64,000 nucleotides of DNA from assembly GCF_900108245.1 (NCBI RefSeq), contig NZ_FNUY01000018.1, forward strand, positions 21,184-85,183, read 5' to 3'. Origin of the DNA: Allobosea lathyri (GTDB lineage Bacteria > Pseudomonadota > Alphaproteobacteria > Rhizobiales > Beijerinckiaceae). The position numbers and the translations under genes were made by a program. The notes below the pieces were generated by a model. That model made no database searches, was not told where the DNA came from, and worked only from the letters and a program-made list of their open reading frames with translations. Position 1 is the stretch's first letter, and each line of letters opens with the position of its first letter. Shown here one piece after another: positions 34,915 through 43,794 of this stretch.

Positions 34915-35783
34915 CCTTGCCCGCAACCACACCCGTCGCCGCGGCCACGCGTGCACCGGCGCGCTCGGAATTCCGCCGCCTGCTGGGCGAGCCCTCCGCC
35001 GCGATCGGCGCGGCGATCGTGACCTTCTTCATCGCGATCGCCTTCCTCGCGCCCTGGATCGCGCCCTATGATCCCAATGCGCCCGACTGGATGGCCATTC
35101 GCCAGGCGCCGGATCTCGCGCACTGGTTCGGCACCGACGATCTCGGCCGCGATGTGCTCTCGCGCGTCATCTTCGGAACGCGGGCCTCGCTGATGGCCGG
35201 CATCGTATCGGTTGCGGTCGCCGTGCTGGTCGGCGTGCCCTTCGGGCTGATCGCCGGCTATTTCGGCGGCCTGGCCGATATCGCGATCTCCCGGATGGCG
35301 GATGCATTGCTGGCCTGCCCCTTTCTGGTGCTGGCCATCGCCCTGGCGGCTTTTCTCGGCCCCAGCCTGGAAAACGCGATGATCGCCATCGGCATCTCGG
35401 CGATGCCGATCTTCGTCCGGGTCGCCCGTGCGCAGACGCTGATCGTCTGCACCGAGGACTACATCGCCGCCGCGCGCTCGCAGGGCATCGGCCATGTCGC
35501 GATGCTGACCGGCCAGATCCTGCCCAATGTGCTGGCCCCGATCGTCGTGCAGGCGACGCTGACGATGGCGATCGCCGTTCTCGCCGAAGCAAGCCTGGCC
35601 TTTCTCGGCCTGGGCCAGCTGCCGCCCGCGCCATCCTGGGGCAGCATGCTCGATGTCGCCCGCCAATTCCTGGGCGAAGCGCCGTGGATGGCGTTGTGGC
35701 CGGGCTTTGCGATCATCACGGTGGTGATCGGTTTCAACCTGTTGGGCGACGGATTGAATGATGCGCTGAACCCGCGCGACTGA
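34911..35783 (+). CDS. ABC transporter permease, DppC/OppC type (GTG start)
   Basis: A 290-residue permease beginning with GTG inside the GTGA overlap with the upstream stop. The longer ATG frame from 34833 repeats the end of the other permease gene in a different frame and is not needed. DppC features are HWFGTDDLGRDVLSRVIFGTRASL (about 64-87), the EAA loop EDYIAAARSQGIG and the C-terminal FNLLGDGLNDALNPRD. A proline-racemase-family gene follows after 107 bases. Confidence 0.9.
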   Translation: MTLPATTPVAAATRAPARSEFRRLLGEPSAAIGAAIVTFFIAIAFLAPWIAPYDPNAPDWMAIRQAPDLAHWFGTDDLGRDVLSRVIFGTRASLMAGIVSVAVAVLVGVPFGLIAGYFGGLADIAISRMADALLACPFLVLAIALAAFLGPSLENAMIAIGISAMPIFVRVARAQTLIVCTEDYIAAARSQGIGHVAMLTGQILPNVLAPIVVQATLTMAIAVLAEASLAFLGLGQLPPAPSWGSMLDVARQFLGEAPWMALWPGFAIITVVIGFNLLGDGLNDALNPRD

Positions 35784-35890
35784 GGATTGCTCTGGACTGA
35801 AGCCTCAGTGCGGACGCCGTCGCACCGCCCCTCTTGAGATCAAGCCGGAAGTGACGCCTGATATCCGCGGCAACAGATCAAGGCAGGGCC

Positions 35891-36922
35891 ATGCGCACAT
35901 CCAAAATCGTTCACATCGTGGCCTGCCATTGCGAGGGTGAGGTCGGCGATGTCATCGTCGGCGGCGTGCTGCCGCCCCCGGGCAGCACGTTATGGGAGCA
36001 GTCGCGCTTCATCGCCAACGACAAGACGCTGCGCGATTTCGTCCTGAACGAACCGCGCGGCGGCGTCTTCCGGCATGTCAACCTGCTGGTGCCGCCCAAG
36101 GACCCGCGCGCGCAGGTGGGGTGGATCGTCATGGAGCCGGAGGATACGCCTCCGATGTCGGGGTCGAACTCGATCTGCGTTTCGACCGTGCTGCTGGACA
36201 CCGGTATCATACCCATGTCGGAGCCGGAGACGCGGCTGGTGCTGGAAGCGCCCGGTGGGCTCATCGACGTCGTCGCGCATTGCAGGAACGGCAAGGCCGA
36301 GCGCATCACGGTGCGCAACCTGCCCTCCTTCGCCGACCGTCTCGACGCCGTGATCGAGGTCGCAGGCATCGGTACGCTGAGCGTCGACACCGCCTATGGC
36401 GGCGACAGCTTCGTCGTCGTCGATGGCAGCGCGCTCGGTCTTGCCGTGGCCGCCGACGAGGCCCGGGACATCGCCGAGCTCGGCATCAAGATCGTTAGCG
36501 CCGCCAACGAACAGATCGGCTTCCGGCATCCGGAGAATCCCGACTGGGCCCATATCTCCTTCTGCCAGGTCACGATGCCCGTCACATTCGAGGAGGGCGT
36601 CGCAACAGGCCGCAGCGCGGTCGCGATCGCGCCGGGCAAGATCGACAGGTCGCCCTGCGGCACCGGTTGTTCCGCACGGATGGCGCTTCTGCATGCCCGC
36701 GGCCAGCTGCGGGTCGGCGACAGCTTCATCGGCCGCTCGATCATCGGCACCCGCTTCGACTGTCGGATCGAGGCCGAGACGCAGGTCGGAGGCAGGCCGG
36801 CGATCATCCCGTCGATCTCGGGACGGGCCTGGATCACCGGAACACGGCAGGACATGCTCGATCCCAGCGATCCATTTCCGGGCGGCTACAAACTCTCGGA
36901 TACCTGGCCGCGCCTCGGCTGA
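35891..36922 (+). CDS. Proline racemase superfamily enzyme with Ser/Cys active site
   Basis: A 343-residue enzyme of the proline racemase / hydroxyproline epimerase / 3-hydroxyproline dehydratase superfamily. The first catalytic position, usually Cys in MCGHxTIG, is Ser90 in MSGSNSICV. The second is Cys256 in DRSPCGTGCSA. Superfamily members with a Ser-Cys or Thr-Cys pair have been linked to hydroxyproline epimerase or dehydratase rather than proline racemase activity, so a hydroxyproline-like substrate is more likely. It is last in the importer operon. Its stop lies 5 bases from the convergent PtsN-like gene. The exact reaction is open. Confidence 0.82.
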   Translation: MRTSKIVHIVACHCEGEVGDVIVGGVLPPPGSTLWEQSRFIANDKTLRDFVLNEPRGGVFRHVNLLVPPKDPRAQVGWIVMEPEDTPPMSGSNSICVSTVLLDTGIIPMSEPETRLVLEAPGGLIDVVAHCRNGKAERITVRNLPSFADRLDAVIEVAGIGTLSVDTAYGGDSFVVVDGSALGLAVAADEARDIAELGIKIVSAANEQIGFRHPENPDWAHISFCQVTMPVTFEEGVATGRSAVAIAPGKIDRSPCGTGCSARMALLHARGQLRVGDSFIGRSIIGTRFDCRIEAETQVGGRPAIIPSISGRAWITGTRQDMLDPSDPFPGGYKLSDTWPRLG

Positions 36923-36927
36923 TCGAG

Positions 36928-37389
36928 CTAGACGTCGGCTGCGATGGCCGCATAGAGCTGGTCGGCGGTCGCGGCAGCGCGGATGCCATACAGCACGGTC
37001 TGGGAGCGCAGATGACGCGCGGCGCAGGCGAGCATGTTGAGATGATCCCGGCCGGGGTTGCCCGGCGTCAGCAGCACGATGACGATATCGACAGGCATGC
37101 CATCGATCGATTCGAAATCGACCGGTTTGCCGAGCCGCGCGAGCAAGCCGAACGGTTTCGCCAGCCCCGGCACGGGCGCATGGGGGATCGCGACGCCCTC
37201 GCCCACTCCGGTCGAGCCCAGATTTTCCCGCCGCAGGAGCGCATCGAGAATGACGCTCGCCGGGATCGACAGCGCTGCCTCAGCTTTCTTCGCGATGATC
37301 TGGAGAGCCCTCGCCTTGGTCGGCGCGGGGAGGTCGAGGATGACGTTGTCCGGTCGGATGAAATCCGACGCCTTCATGGTCGTATTCAC
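36928..37389 (-). CDS. PtsN-like EIIA(Ntr) protein at the end of the kdp operon
   Basis: A 153-residue PTS EIIA type-2 domain. The phosphorylated histidine is in ENLGSTGVGEGVAIPHAPV. A GTG at 37389 has AGGA 6 bases upstream; the alternative ATG is at 37377, giving MKASDFIRPDNVILDL. In E. coli, unphosphorylated PtsN binds KdpD and TrkA and so links the nitrogen PTS to potassium uptake. Here the gene lies 62 bases after kdpE on the same strand, which suggests a dedicated partner for KdpD. No EI(Ntr) or NPr gene is in the window. Confidence 0.85.
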   Translation of the reverse strand: MNTTMKASDFIRPDNVILDLPAPTKARALQIIAKKAEAALSIPASVILDALLRRENLGSTGVGEGVAIPHAPVPGLAKPFGLLARLGKPVDFESIDGMPVDIVIVLLTPGNPGRDHLNMLACAARHLRSQTVLYGIRAAATADQLYAAIAADV

Positions 37390-37451
37390 GTGAATTCCTG
37401 TGTTGAATCCCGGTCTTGCGAAACTGTCGCCGTGCCTTGCCGTGCAAGCGC

Positions 37452-38144
37452 TCACTCGACCTCGCGAAGCCGATAGCCGACCCCGGTTTCTGTGGTGATG
37501 TATTGCGGCTCATCGGGCGTCCGCTCGATCTTCTGGCGGAGCTGGCGGACATAGACGCGCAGATACTGAACGTCGGTCGCGCCGCCCCAGACCTGGTTCA
37601 GCAGATGCTGATGGGTCAGGACCTTCCCGGCATGCTGCACGAGGACGCGGAGGATGTCGTATTCCTTGGGAGACAGCTTGATCTCCTTGTCGCCGAGCTT
37701 GACGATCCGCTTCACCAGATCGACCGACAGCTCACCTGTCTGGAAGATCGGCTTTTCGCCCTGCTGCTGCAGCCTGTGACGCAGCGCGACACGGATGCGT
37801 GCGGCCAGTTCCTTCATGCCGAAGGGCTTCGTCACATAGTCATCGGCGCCAAGCTCGAGCGCCTTGACGATGCCGGCTTCATCGGTCCGGCTGGACAGGA
37901 TCAGGATCGGCAGATCCAGAAGCTCGTCGCGCCATTTTCTGAGAAGATCATGGCCGGGCATGTCGGGCAGCCCGAGGTCGAGCAGGATGAGATCGGGCTT
38001 GTCCTCCTTGACGCGCTCGATCGCGTCCCTGGCGTTGGCGGCCTCGGTGGTCGCATAACCTTCAGTGCCGAGCCCGACACGGAGGAGTTTGCGGATCGGC
38101 GGCTCATCATCGACGATGAGGACTTTCACGGTGGATATCGTCAT
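37452..38144 (-). CDS. kdpE: KdpE response regulator
   Basis: A 230-residue OmpR/PhoB-type response regulator. The receiver has acidic residues Asp12/Asp13, the phosphorylated Asp56 in LILLDLGLPD and a conserved Lys in TKPFGMKEL. A winged-helix DNA-binding domain follows, with LSPKEYDILRVLVQHAG and VYVRQLRQKIE. It activates kdpFABC when potassium is limiting. Its ATG overlaps the kdpD stop by 4 bases. Confidence 0.94.
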   Translation of the reverse strand: MTISTVKVLIVDDEPPIRKLLRVGLGTEGYATTEAANARDAIERVKEDKPDLILLDLGLPDMPGHDLLRKWRDELLDLPILILSSRTDEAGIVKALELGADDYVTKPFGMKELAARIRVALRHRLQQQGEKPIFQTGELSVDLVKRIVKLGDKEIKLSPKEYDILRVLVQHAGKVLTHQHLLNQVWGGATDVQYLRVYVRQLRQKIERTPDEPQYITTETGVGYRLREVE

Positions 38145-40843
38145 GTCAGGCCTTCCAGATTATGCGCATCGAGGGGGACCGGCATCGTGATCGTGAAGAC
38201 CGCTCCGGAGCGGTCGGTCCTGTTGGCTGCGGCGATCGTGCCCCCCATCGCCTCGATGAAACCCCGGCAGATCGAGAGACCGAGCCCCGTGCCGGCGCGG
38301 ACATGGTCGCCCTTGCGGACCCTGTAGAAGCTGTCGAAGACACGCTCGAGATCGCCCGGCGGGATGCCGGGCCCCTCATCCATGACCTGAAGGATCACCG
38401 AGCCGTTATCGGCCCAACCCTGGATGCGAATGGTCGAGTCCACCGGCGCGTATTTCGCGGCGTTGTCGATGAGGTTGAACAGCACCTGCTCGAACAAGAC
38501 GGGATCGAGCTTGAGCATCGGCAGATCCGAGGCAAGGCCGGTCTCTGTCTTGTGCTGCGCCGTGATCTTGGCGGCGCGCCGCAAGGCGGAACCGACAACG
38601 TCGCTCGCATAATGCAGGGCGTAGTTCGGCTCCATCGCGCCGGACTCGATCCTGGTCATGTCGAGCAGATTGGCGATGAAGCGATGAAGCCGTTCCGACT
38701 CGTCGATGATCGTCGAGAGCAGTTCGGCGCGATCCTCTTCCGGTATCGAGATCGGATAATCGCGCAGCGCCCCCGCAGCTCCCAGAATGGCGGCGAGCGG
38801 CGTCTTCAGGTCATGCGAGATCGAGGTCAGCAACGCCGAGCGAAGCCTGTCGGCTTCGGCGGCCAGCTTCGCCCGGTCGACATCGGCCACGAGCTGAATG
38901 CGCTCGATGGCAACGGCTGCCTGGTCGGCCAGCGCGTCGAAAAGGCGTTGCTGCTCGGGCGTCAGCAGCGGTCCCTGCTTGTCGTTGTCGAGGCCGACCA
39001 CGCCGACCGCGGTCCGTCCGGTTCGCAGCGGCAGATAAAGCCGCTTGGCGCCCGGCAGCGTGTCGGCGCCGCGACCGGCGGGCCGGTCGTGCTCCCATGC
39101 CCAGCGGGCGGCCGCGATATCGGCGTCGACCAGGGTGTCGTCGGGAGGATATCCGGCCCTGACGGCGATCGAGTCGCTCTCGGGCAGCAGCAGCACGACC
39201 CTGACCCTGAGCATGGAGGCGATCTGATAAGCCGTGGCCCATAACACGTCGTCGAGCGTGCCGGTGCCTGCGAGCTTTTTGGAGAACAGATAGAGGTCTT
39301 CGGTGGTGCGGGCTCGCTGATGCGCGGCGGCGGCCTGCCTCTGGACGCGGGCGGTCAGGTTGCTTGCGATCACGGCCACGCCGAGAAAGAAGCCGAGAGC
39401 GATGACGCTTTCAGGGTCGGCGATGGTCAGCGTGTAGAGCGGTGGAAGGAAGAAGAAATTGAAGGCGAATGCGCTGAGGACCGACGCGAACAGCGCGGGC
39501 CACAACCCCCACTGCACTGCCGAGACCAGCACCGCCATGAGGAAAACGAGCGCGATATTGCGAACATCCAGCACCCGGAAGAGCAACGTGCCGAAACCGA
39601 TGGCCACCGCGACGTGGAGGGCGCTCCAGAGATAGGGCCAGATCTGGAAACGACCCGGCTCGATAGCGGTCATCGGGCGCGAGACGCCTGGGTCCCGCTC
39701 ATTGCCGGAGATGACATGGACACTGATGTCGCCGGCATGGCGGATCAGCTCATGCGAAACCGAGCCCTCGAAGAGTTCACGCCAGCGTGGCTTGTTGGGC
39801 TTGCCGATGACGATGTGGGTGACGTTGTTTGCCGCCGCATGGCGGATGATTTCGGTGGCGACGTCCTGGCCGGGCAGCGTGATCGCCTCGCCGCCGAGTT
39901 GCTCGGCCAGGCGCAGGCTTGCGGCGATCCGGTCCTTGTCCGGTTCGGACAAACCTGCAGAGCGAGGCGTCTCGATATAAAGCGCGGCCAGCGGCGCGCG
40001 GAGACGGTCGGCCTGGCGTTTTGCATAACGGATCAGCGACGCCCCGCGCGGCTGTTCGTCGATGCAGACCAGCACACGATCGCCCGCCGCCCAGGGGCCG
40101 GAAATGGCGTGCGCCTGCATATGGCTCAGGAGCTGATCGTCGACGCGCTGGGCCGTGCGACGCAGCGCCAGCTCGCGCAGCGCCGTCAGATTGCCGGGCG
40201 AGAAGTAGTTCTCGACCGCTCGCGTCGCGGTCGTCGGCAGATAGACCTTGCCCTCGTGCAGGCGCTTGATCAGGTCGTCGGGCGTCAGGTCGATGATCTC
40301 GACATCGTCGGCGCGGTCGATGATGGAGTCAGGCACCGTCTCGCGCACCCTGATGCGGGTGATCTGGGCGACGACGTCATTGAGGCTTTCGACATGCTGG
40401 ATGTTCAGCGTCGTGTAGACGTCGATGCCACGGGAAAGCAGCTCCTGAACGTCGAGATAGCGCTTGGGATGCCGGCTGCCCGCGACATTGGTGTGCGCGA
40501 GTTCGTCGACGAGAACGAGCGCCGGGCGCCTCGACAGGATCGCGTCGAGATCCATTTCGTCGAGCAGGCGGTCCTTATATTCCAGCTTCGTGCGGGGAAT
40601 GATCTCGAAGCCCTCGACCAGGGCTTCGGTCTCCTTGCGGCCGTGGGTTTCGACCACGCCGACGACCACATCGACACCATCTGCTTTCCGGGCCCGCCCC
40701 GATGTCAGCATTTCATAGGTCTTGCCGACGCCCGGCGCCGCGCCGAGGAATATCTTCAGACGGCCCCGGCCCTCGCGCTCGGCGTTCTCGAGAAGCGCAT
40801 CCGGTGACGGCCTGCCCCTGGCATCGCGGTTATCTTCGGGCAT
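38141..40843 (-). CDS. kdpD: KdpD sensor histidine kinase
   Basis: A 900-residue membrane kinase. The N-terminal KdpD domain has Walker A GAAPGVGKT (34-42) and LVLVDELAHTN. A universal-stress-protein domain follows (about 245-365), then four closely spaced helices (about 405-500), a GAF-like region, the HisKA site ISHDLKTPL with His677 and HATPase motifs NLIDNAAKY and DEGPGIP. ATG 40843 is preferred to the longer frame from 40897. It senses potassium limitation and turgor and phosphorylates KdpE. The kdpC stop is 67 bases upstream. Confidence 0.93.
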   Translation of the reverse strand: MPEDNRDARGRPSPDALLENAEREGRGRLKIFLGAAPGVGKTYEMLTSGRARKADGVDVVVGVVETHGRKETEALVEGFEIIPRTKLEYKDRLLDEMDLDAILSRRPALVLVDELAHTNVAGSRHPKRYLDVQELLSRGIDVYTTLNIQHVESLNDVVAQITRIRVRETVPDSIIDRADDVEIIDLTPDDLIKRLHEGKVYLPTTATRAVENYFSPGNLTALRELALRRTAQRVDDQLLSHMQAHAISGPWAAGDRVLVCIDEQPRGASLIRYAKRQADRLRAPLAALYIETPRSAGLSEPDKDRIAASLRLAEQLGGEAITLPGQDVATEIIRHAAANNVTHIVIGKPNKPRWRELFEGSVSHELIRHAGDISVHVISGNERDPGVSRPMTAIEPGRFQIWPYLWSALHVAVAIGFGTLLFRVLDVRNIALVFLMAVLVSAVQWGLWPALFASVLSAFAFNFFFLPPLYTLTIADPESVIALGFFLGVAVIASNLTARVQRQAAAAHQRARTTEDLYLFSKKLAGTGTLDDVLWATAYQIASMLRVRVVLLLPESDSIAVRAGYPPDDTLVDADIAAARWAWEHDRPAGRGADTLPGAKRLYLPLRTGRTAVGVVGLDNDKQGPLLTPEQQRLFDALADQAAVAIERIQLVADVDRAKLAAEADRLRSALLTSISHDLKTPLAAILGAAGALRDYPISIPEEDRAELLSTIIDESERLHRFIANLLDMTRIESGAMEPNYALHYASDVVGSALRRAAKITAQHKTETGLASDLPMLKLDPVLFEQVLFNLIDNAAKYAPVDSTIRIQGWADNGSVILQVMDEGPGIPPGDLERVFDSFYRVRKGDHVRAGTGLGLSICRGFIEAMGGTIAAANRTDRSGAVFTITMPVPLDAHNLEGLT

Positions 40844-40910
40844 CAGCTTGCCATCTCTCGTTTCCAGGACACGCCGGAGGCGCCATCTAGACGCCACCAG
40901 CGGCCTCTTG

Positions 40911-41480
40911 TCAGCGCGGAGTTGCGCGATCCAGAGCGAGATTCAATACGAGCACATTGACCACGGGCTCTCCGAGAAAGCCGAGCCCGCGGCCCTCGAT
41001 GCTGTTGTCGACCAGCGCCTTGACCGCCACATCATCCAGGCCACGCGCCTTTGCCACGCGCGGCACCTGGAAATAAGCGGCTGCCGGCGAGATATGCGGG
41101 TCGAGGCCGCTGCCTGATGTCGTCACGAGGTCCATCGGCACCGGAGCGTTGGGATTGCTCTCCTTCAGCGCGGCGGCATCGCCCTTGATCCGCTCGATCA
41201 GCTTCGGGTTGGTCGGCCCGAGATTGGAGCCGCCGGAGCTTGCTGCATTGTAGCCGTCGCCTGCCGCCGATGGCCGGCCATGGAAGTAGCGCTCGCTGGT
41301 GAAGGCCTGGCCGATCAGGCCCGAACCAATCACCTTTCCGGCCTTCTCGATCAGGCTGCCATTGGCCTGGCGGGGGAACAGCGCCTGGGCAATGCCGGTC
41401 ATGCCAAGCGGATAGATCAGCCCGGTGATGACGGTGAGCGCGATGATCATTATGATCGCGGGGCGGATTTGTTTCAGCAT
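40911..41480 (-). CDS. kdpC: KdpC subunit of the K+-transporting ATPase
   Basis: A 189-residue subunit with one N-terminal membrane helix (about 7-28, IIMIIALTVITGLIYPLGMTG). A periplasmic domain follows with the family motif YFHGRPSAAGDGYNAASSGGSNLGPTNP (segment near 64-92) and DPHISPAAAYFQVPRVAKARG. It stabilises the KdpA-KdpB complex. It starts 12 bases after the kdpB stop. Confidence 0.94.
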   Translation of the reverse strand: MLKQIRPAIIMIIALTVITGLIYPLGMTGIAQALFPRQANGSLIEKAGKVIGSGLIGQAFTSERYFHGRPSAAGDGYNAASSGGSNLGPTNPKLIERIKGDAAALKESNPNAPVPMDLVTTSGSGLDPHISPAAAYFQVPRVAKARGLDDVAVKALVDNSIEGRGLGFLGEPVVNVLVLNLALDRATPR

Positions 41481-41492
41481 GAGAGACGTCCT

Positions 41493-43565
41493 TTACACGA
41501 GGCCGATGGCTGTGATGGCCATGTCGATGGCCTTGATCCCGACGAAGGGGACGATGATGCCGCCCAACCCGTAGATGAGCAGATTGCGGCTGAGCAGGGC
41601 GCCAGCGCCGACGGCGCGGTACTTGACGCCCTTCAGCGAGAGCGGGATCAGGGCGACGATGATGAGCGCATTGAAGATGATCGCGGACAGGATCGCGCTC
41701 TGCGGCGTCTGCAGCCCCATCACGTTGAGCGCGCCCAGCTGCGGATAAAAGGCGAGGAACATCGCGGGGATGATGGCGAAATACTTGGCGATGTCGTTGG
41801 CGATCGAGAAGGTCGTCAGCGCACCGCGCGTCATCAGGAGCTGCTTGCCGATCTCGACGATCTCGACGAGCTTGGTCGGGTCGCTGTCGAGGTCGATCAT
41901 GTTGCCGGCCTCGCGCGCAGCCACCGTGCCGGTATTCATGGCCACGCCGACATCGGCCTGCGCCAGCGCCGGGGCGTCGTTGGTGCCGTCGCCGCACATC
42001 GCGACCAGCTTGCCCTTGGCCTGCTCCTCGCGGATGAGCGAAAGCTTGTTCTCGGGCGTGGCCTGGGCAAGAAAATCATCGACGCCGGCCTCGGCCGCGA
42101 TTGCGGCCGCCGTCATCGGGTTGTCGCCGGTGATCATCACCGTGCGGATGCCCATGCGCCGCAATTCGGCGAAGCGCTCCTTGATGCCGCCCTTCACGAT
42201 GTCCTTCAGGTGGATGACGCCGAGCAGGCGGCCGTCGCGCACCACAGCGAGCGGGGTGCCGCCGGCTTTCGAGATCTCATCGGCAATGGCCTGGATCTCG
42301 CGAACGGTCTCGCCGCTGGCCCGCGTGCTGCCCGTCGCGACGGTACCAAGATCGACATGGCGCAGCACGGCCTCGACGGCGCCCTTGCGGATCGACGAGC
42401 CGTCGAGATCGACGCCGCTCATCCGGCTCTGGGCGGTGAAGGGCACGAAGGTCGCATGCAGGCTCGCCATGTCGCGGGCGCGGATGGCGTATTTGTCCTT
42501 GGCGAGCACGACGATCGAGCGGCCTTCCGGCGTCTCGTCGGCGAGCGAGGCAAGCTGCGCTGCATCCGCCAGTTCCTGCTCGGTGACATTCCTGACCGGC
42601 CGCAGTTCAGTCGCTTGGCGGTTGCCGAGCGTGATGGTGCCGGTCTTGTCGAGCAGGAGCGTATCGACGTCACCCGCTGCTTCGACGGCGCGGCCGGACA
42701 TGGCGAGCACGTTGAAGCGCACCAGCCTGTCCATGCCGGCGATGCCGATGGCCGAGAGCAACGCGCCGATGGTCGTCGGAATCAGCGTCACGAACAGGGC
42801 GACGAGCACGATCACCGGAATGTAGCCGCCGGCATAGGAGGCGAAGCTCGGGATCGTCGCGGTCGCCAGCACGAAGATCAGCGTCATTCCGGCGAGCAGG
42901 ATGTTGAGCGCGATCTCGTTTGGCGTCTTCTGGCGCTCGGCGCCTTCGACGAGCGCGATCATGCGGTCGATGAAGGTCGAGCCGGCGGCAGCGGTGATGC
43001 GAACCTTGATCCAGTCTGACAGCACCTGCGTGCCGCCGGTGACGGCGGAGCGGTCGCCGCCGGATTCGCGGATGACCGGAGCCGATTCACCGGTTATCGC
43101 GGCTTCGTTGACCGAAGCGACGCCTTCGACGACTTCGCCGTCGGAGGGAATGATGTCGCCGGCCTCGACGATGACGACGTCGCCGACCTTGAGGCTGGTC
43201 CCGGCAACCAGCTTGAACTTCGTGCGGTCATCGCCGGACAGGAGTTTCGCCTGCGTTTCGGTGCGCGTGCGCCGCAGCGACTCGGCCTGCGCTTTGCCAC
43301 GTCCTTCCGCGACCGCTTCGGCAAAATTGGCGAAGAGCACGGTGAACCAGAGCCAGATAACGATCTGAAAGGAGAAGCCGAGGCTGGCTCCGCCTGTCAC
43401 CAGATCCTTCAGCAACAGGACCGTGGTCAGCGCGGAGACGACTGCGACGACGAACATCACCGGATTCTTGGCGAGGCTCCTCGGATTGAGCTTCCGAAAG
43501 GCGTCGCCAATGGCGGGAACGAGGATGCGAGCGTCCATGATGCTCGCGGATTTGGACTGGCTCAT
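41493..43565 (-). CDS. kdpB: KdpB, P-type ATPase subunit
   Basis: A 690-residue P-type ATPase that energises potassium uptake. The phosphorylation site is Asp306 in LLLDKTGTITLG, the actuator motif is TGES (158-161) and the hinge is MCGDGTNDAPALAQADVG. The helix before the P domain has the family ion-path residues near LIPTTIGALL. The length is normal. A 58-codon ORF separates it from kdpA. Confidence 0.95.
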   Translation of the reverse strand: MSQSKSASIMDARILVPAIGDAFRKLNPRSLAKNPVMFVVAVVSALTTVLLLKDLVTGGASLGFSFQIVIWLWFTVLFANFAEAVAEGRGKAQAESLRRTRTETQAKLLSGDDRTKFKLVAGTSLKVGDVVIVEAGDIIPSDGEVVEGVASVNEAAITGESAPVIRESGGDRSAVTGGTQVLSDWIKVRITAAAGSTFIDRMIALVEGAERQKTPNEIALNILLAGMTLIFVLATATIPSFASYAGGYIPVIVLVALFVTLIPTTIGALLSAIGIAGMDRLVRFNVLAMSGRAVEAAGDVDTLLLDKTGTITLGNRQATELRPVRNVTEQELADAAQLASLADETPEGRSIVVLAKDKYAIRARDMASLHATFVPFTAQSRMSGVDLDGSSIRKGAVEAVLRHVDLGTVATGSTRASGETVREIQAIADEISKAGGTPLAVVRDGRLLGVIHLKDIVKGGIKERFAELRRMGIRTVMITGDNPMTAAAIAAEAGVDDFLAQATPENKLSLIREEQAKGKLVAMCGDGTNDAPALAQADVGVAMNTGTVAAREAGNMIDLDSDPTKLVEIVEIGKQLLMTRGALTTFSIANDIAKYFAIIPAMFLAFYPQLGALNVMGLQTPQSAILSAIIFNALIIVALIPLSLKGVKYRAVGAGALLSRNLLIYGLGGIIVPFVGIKAIDMAITAIGLV

Positions 43566-43606
43566 GAGAGACTCCAGCGTGATGTCTTGTGGGGCGCCGC
43601 GAACGG

Positions 43607-43783
43607 TCAGGCCGCCGTGAAGAAATGGGTGAGCGCCTTGGCGAGCAGCACGACCAGCAGCATCATCAGCGTCATGCCGAGAATGATGTCGGAGGCGCGC
43701 GCAGACCGGGCCTCTCCCCGCGCCAGAATGTCGGCGCGGGGAGCGATGTGCCGTCGCAGTTCCCTGAAGAACGGTTGCAACAT
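43607..43783 (-). CDS. Small single-helix membrane protein between kdpA and kdpB
   Basis: A 58-residue ORF, too short for usual gene-finding cut-offs, that fills the gap between kdpA and kdpB. It starts with ATG 43783, 11 bases after the kdpA stop, and ends 41 bases before kdpB. Residues 1-30 are basic (FFRELRRHIAPRADILARGE), and residues 33-51 form one membrane helix (ILGMTLMMLLVVLLAKAL). The position and helix suggest a Kdp accessory subunit or assembly factor, but I know of no characterised protein here. It may be coupled to kdpA translation. Confidence 0.6.
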   Translation of the reverse strand: MLQPFFRELRRHIAPRADILARGEARSARASDIILGMTLMMLLVVLLAKALTHFFTAA

Positions 43784-43794
43784 GACGGAACGCC

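Noticed and set aside
41280..43019. 579-codon plus-strand open frame opposite kdpB/kdpC
   Set aside because: Antisense shadow of kdpB and kdpC with no recognisable domain.
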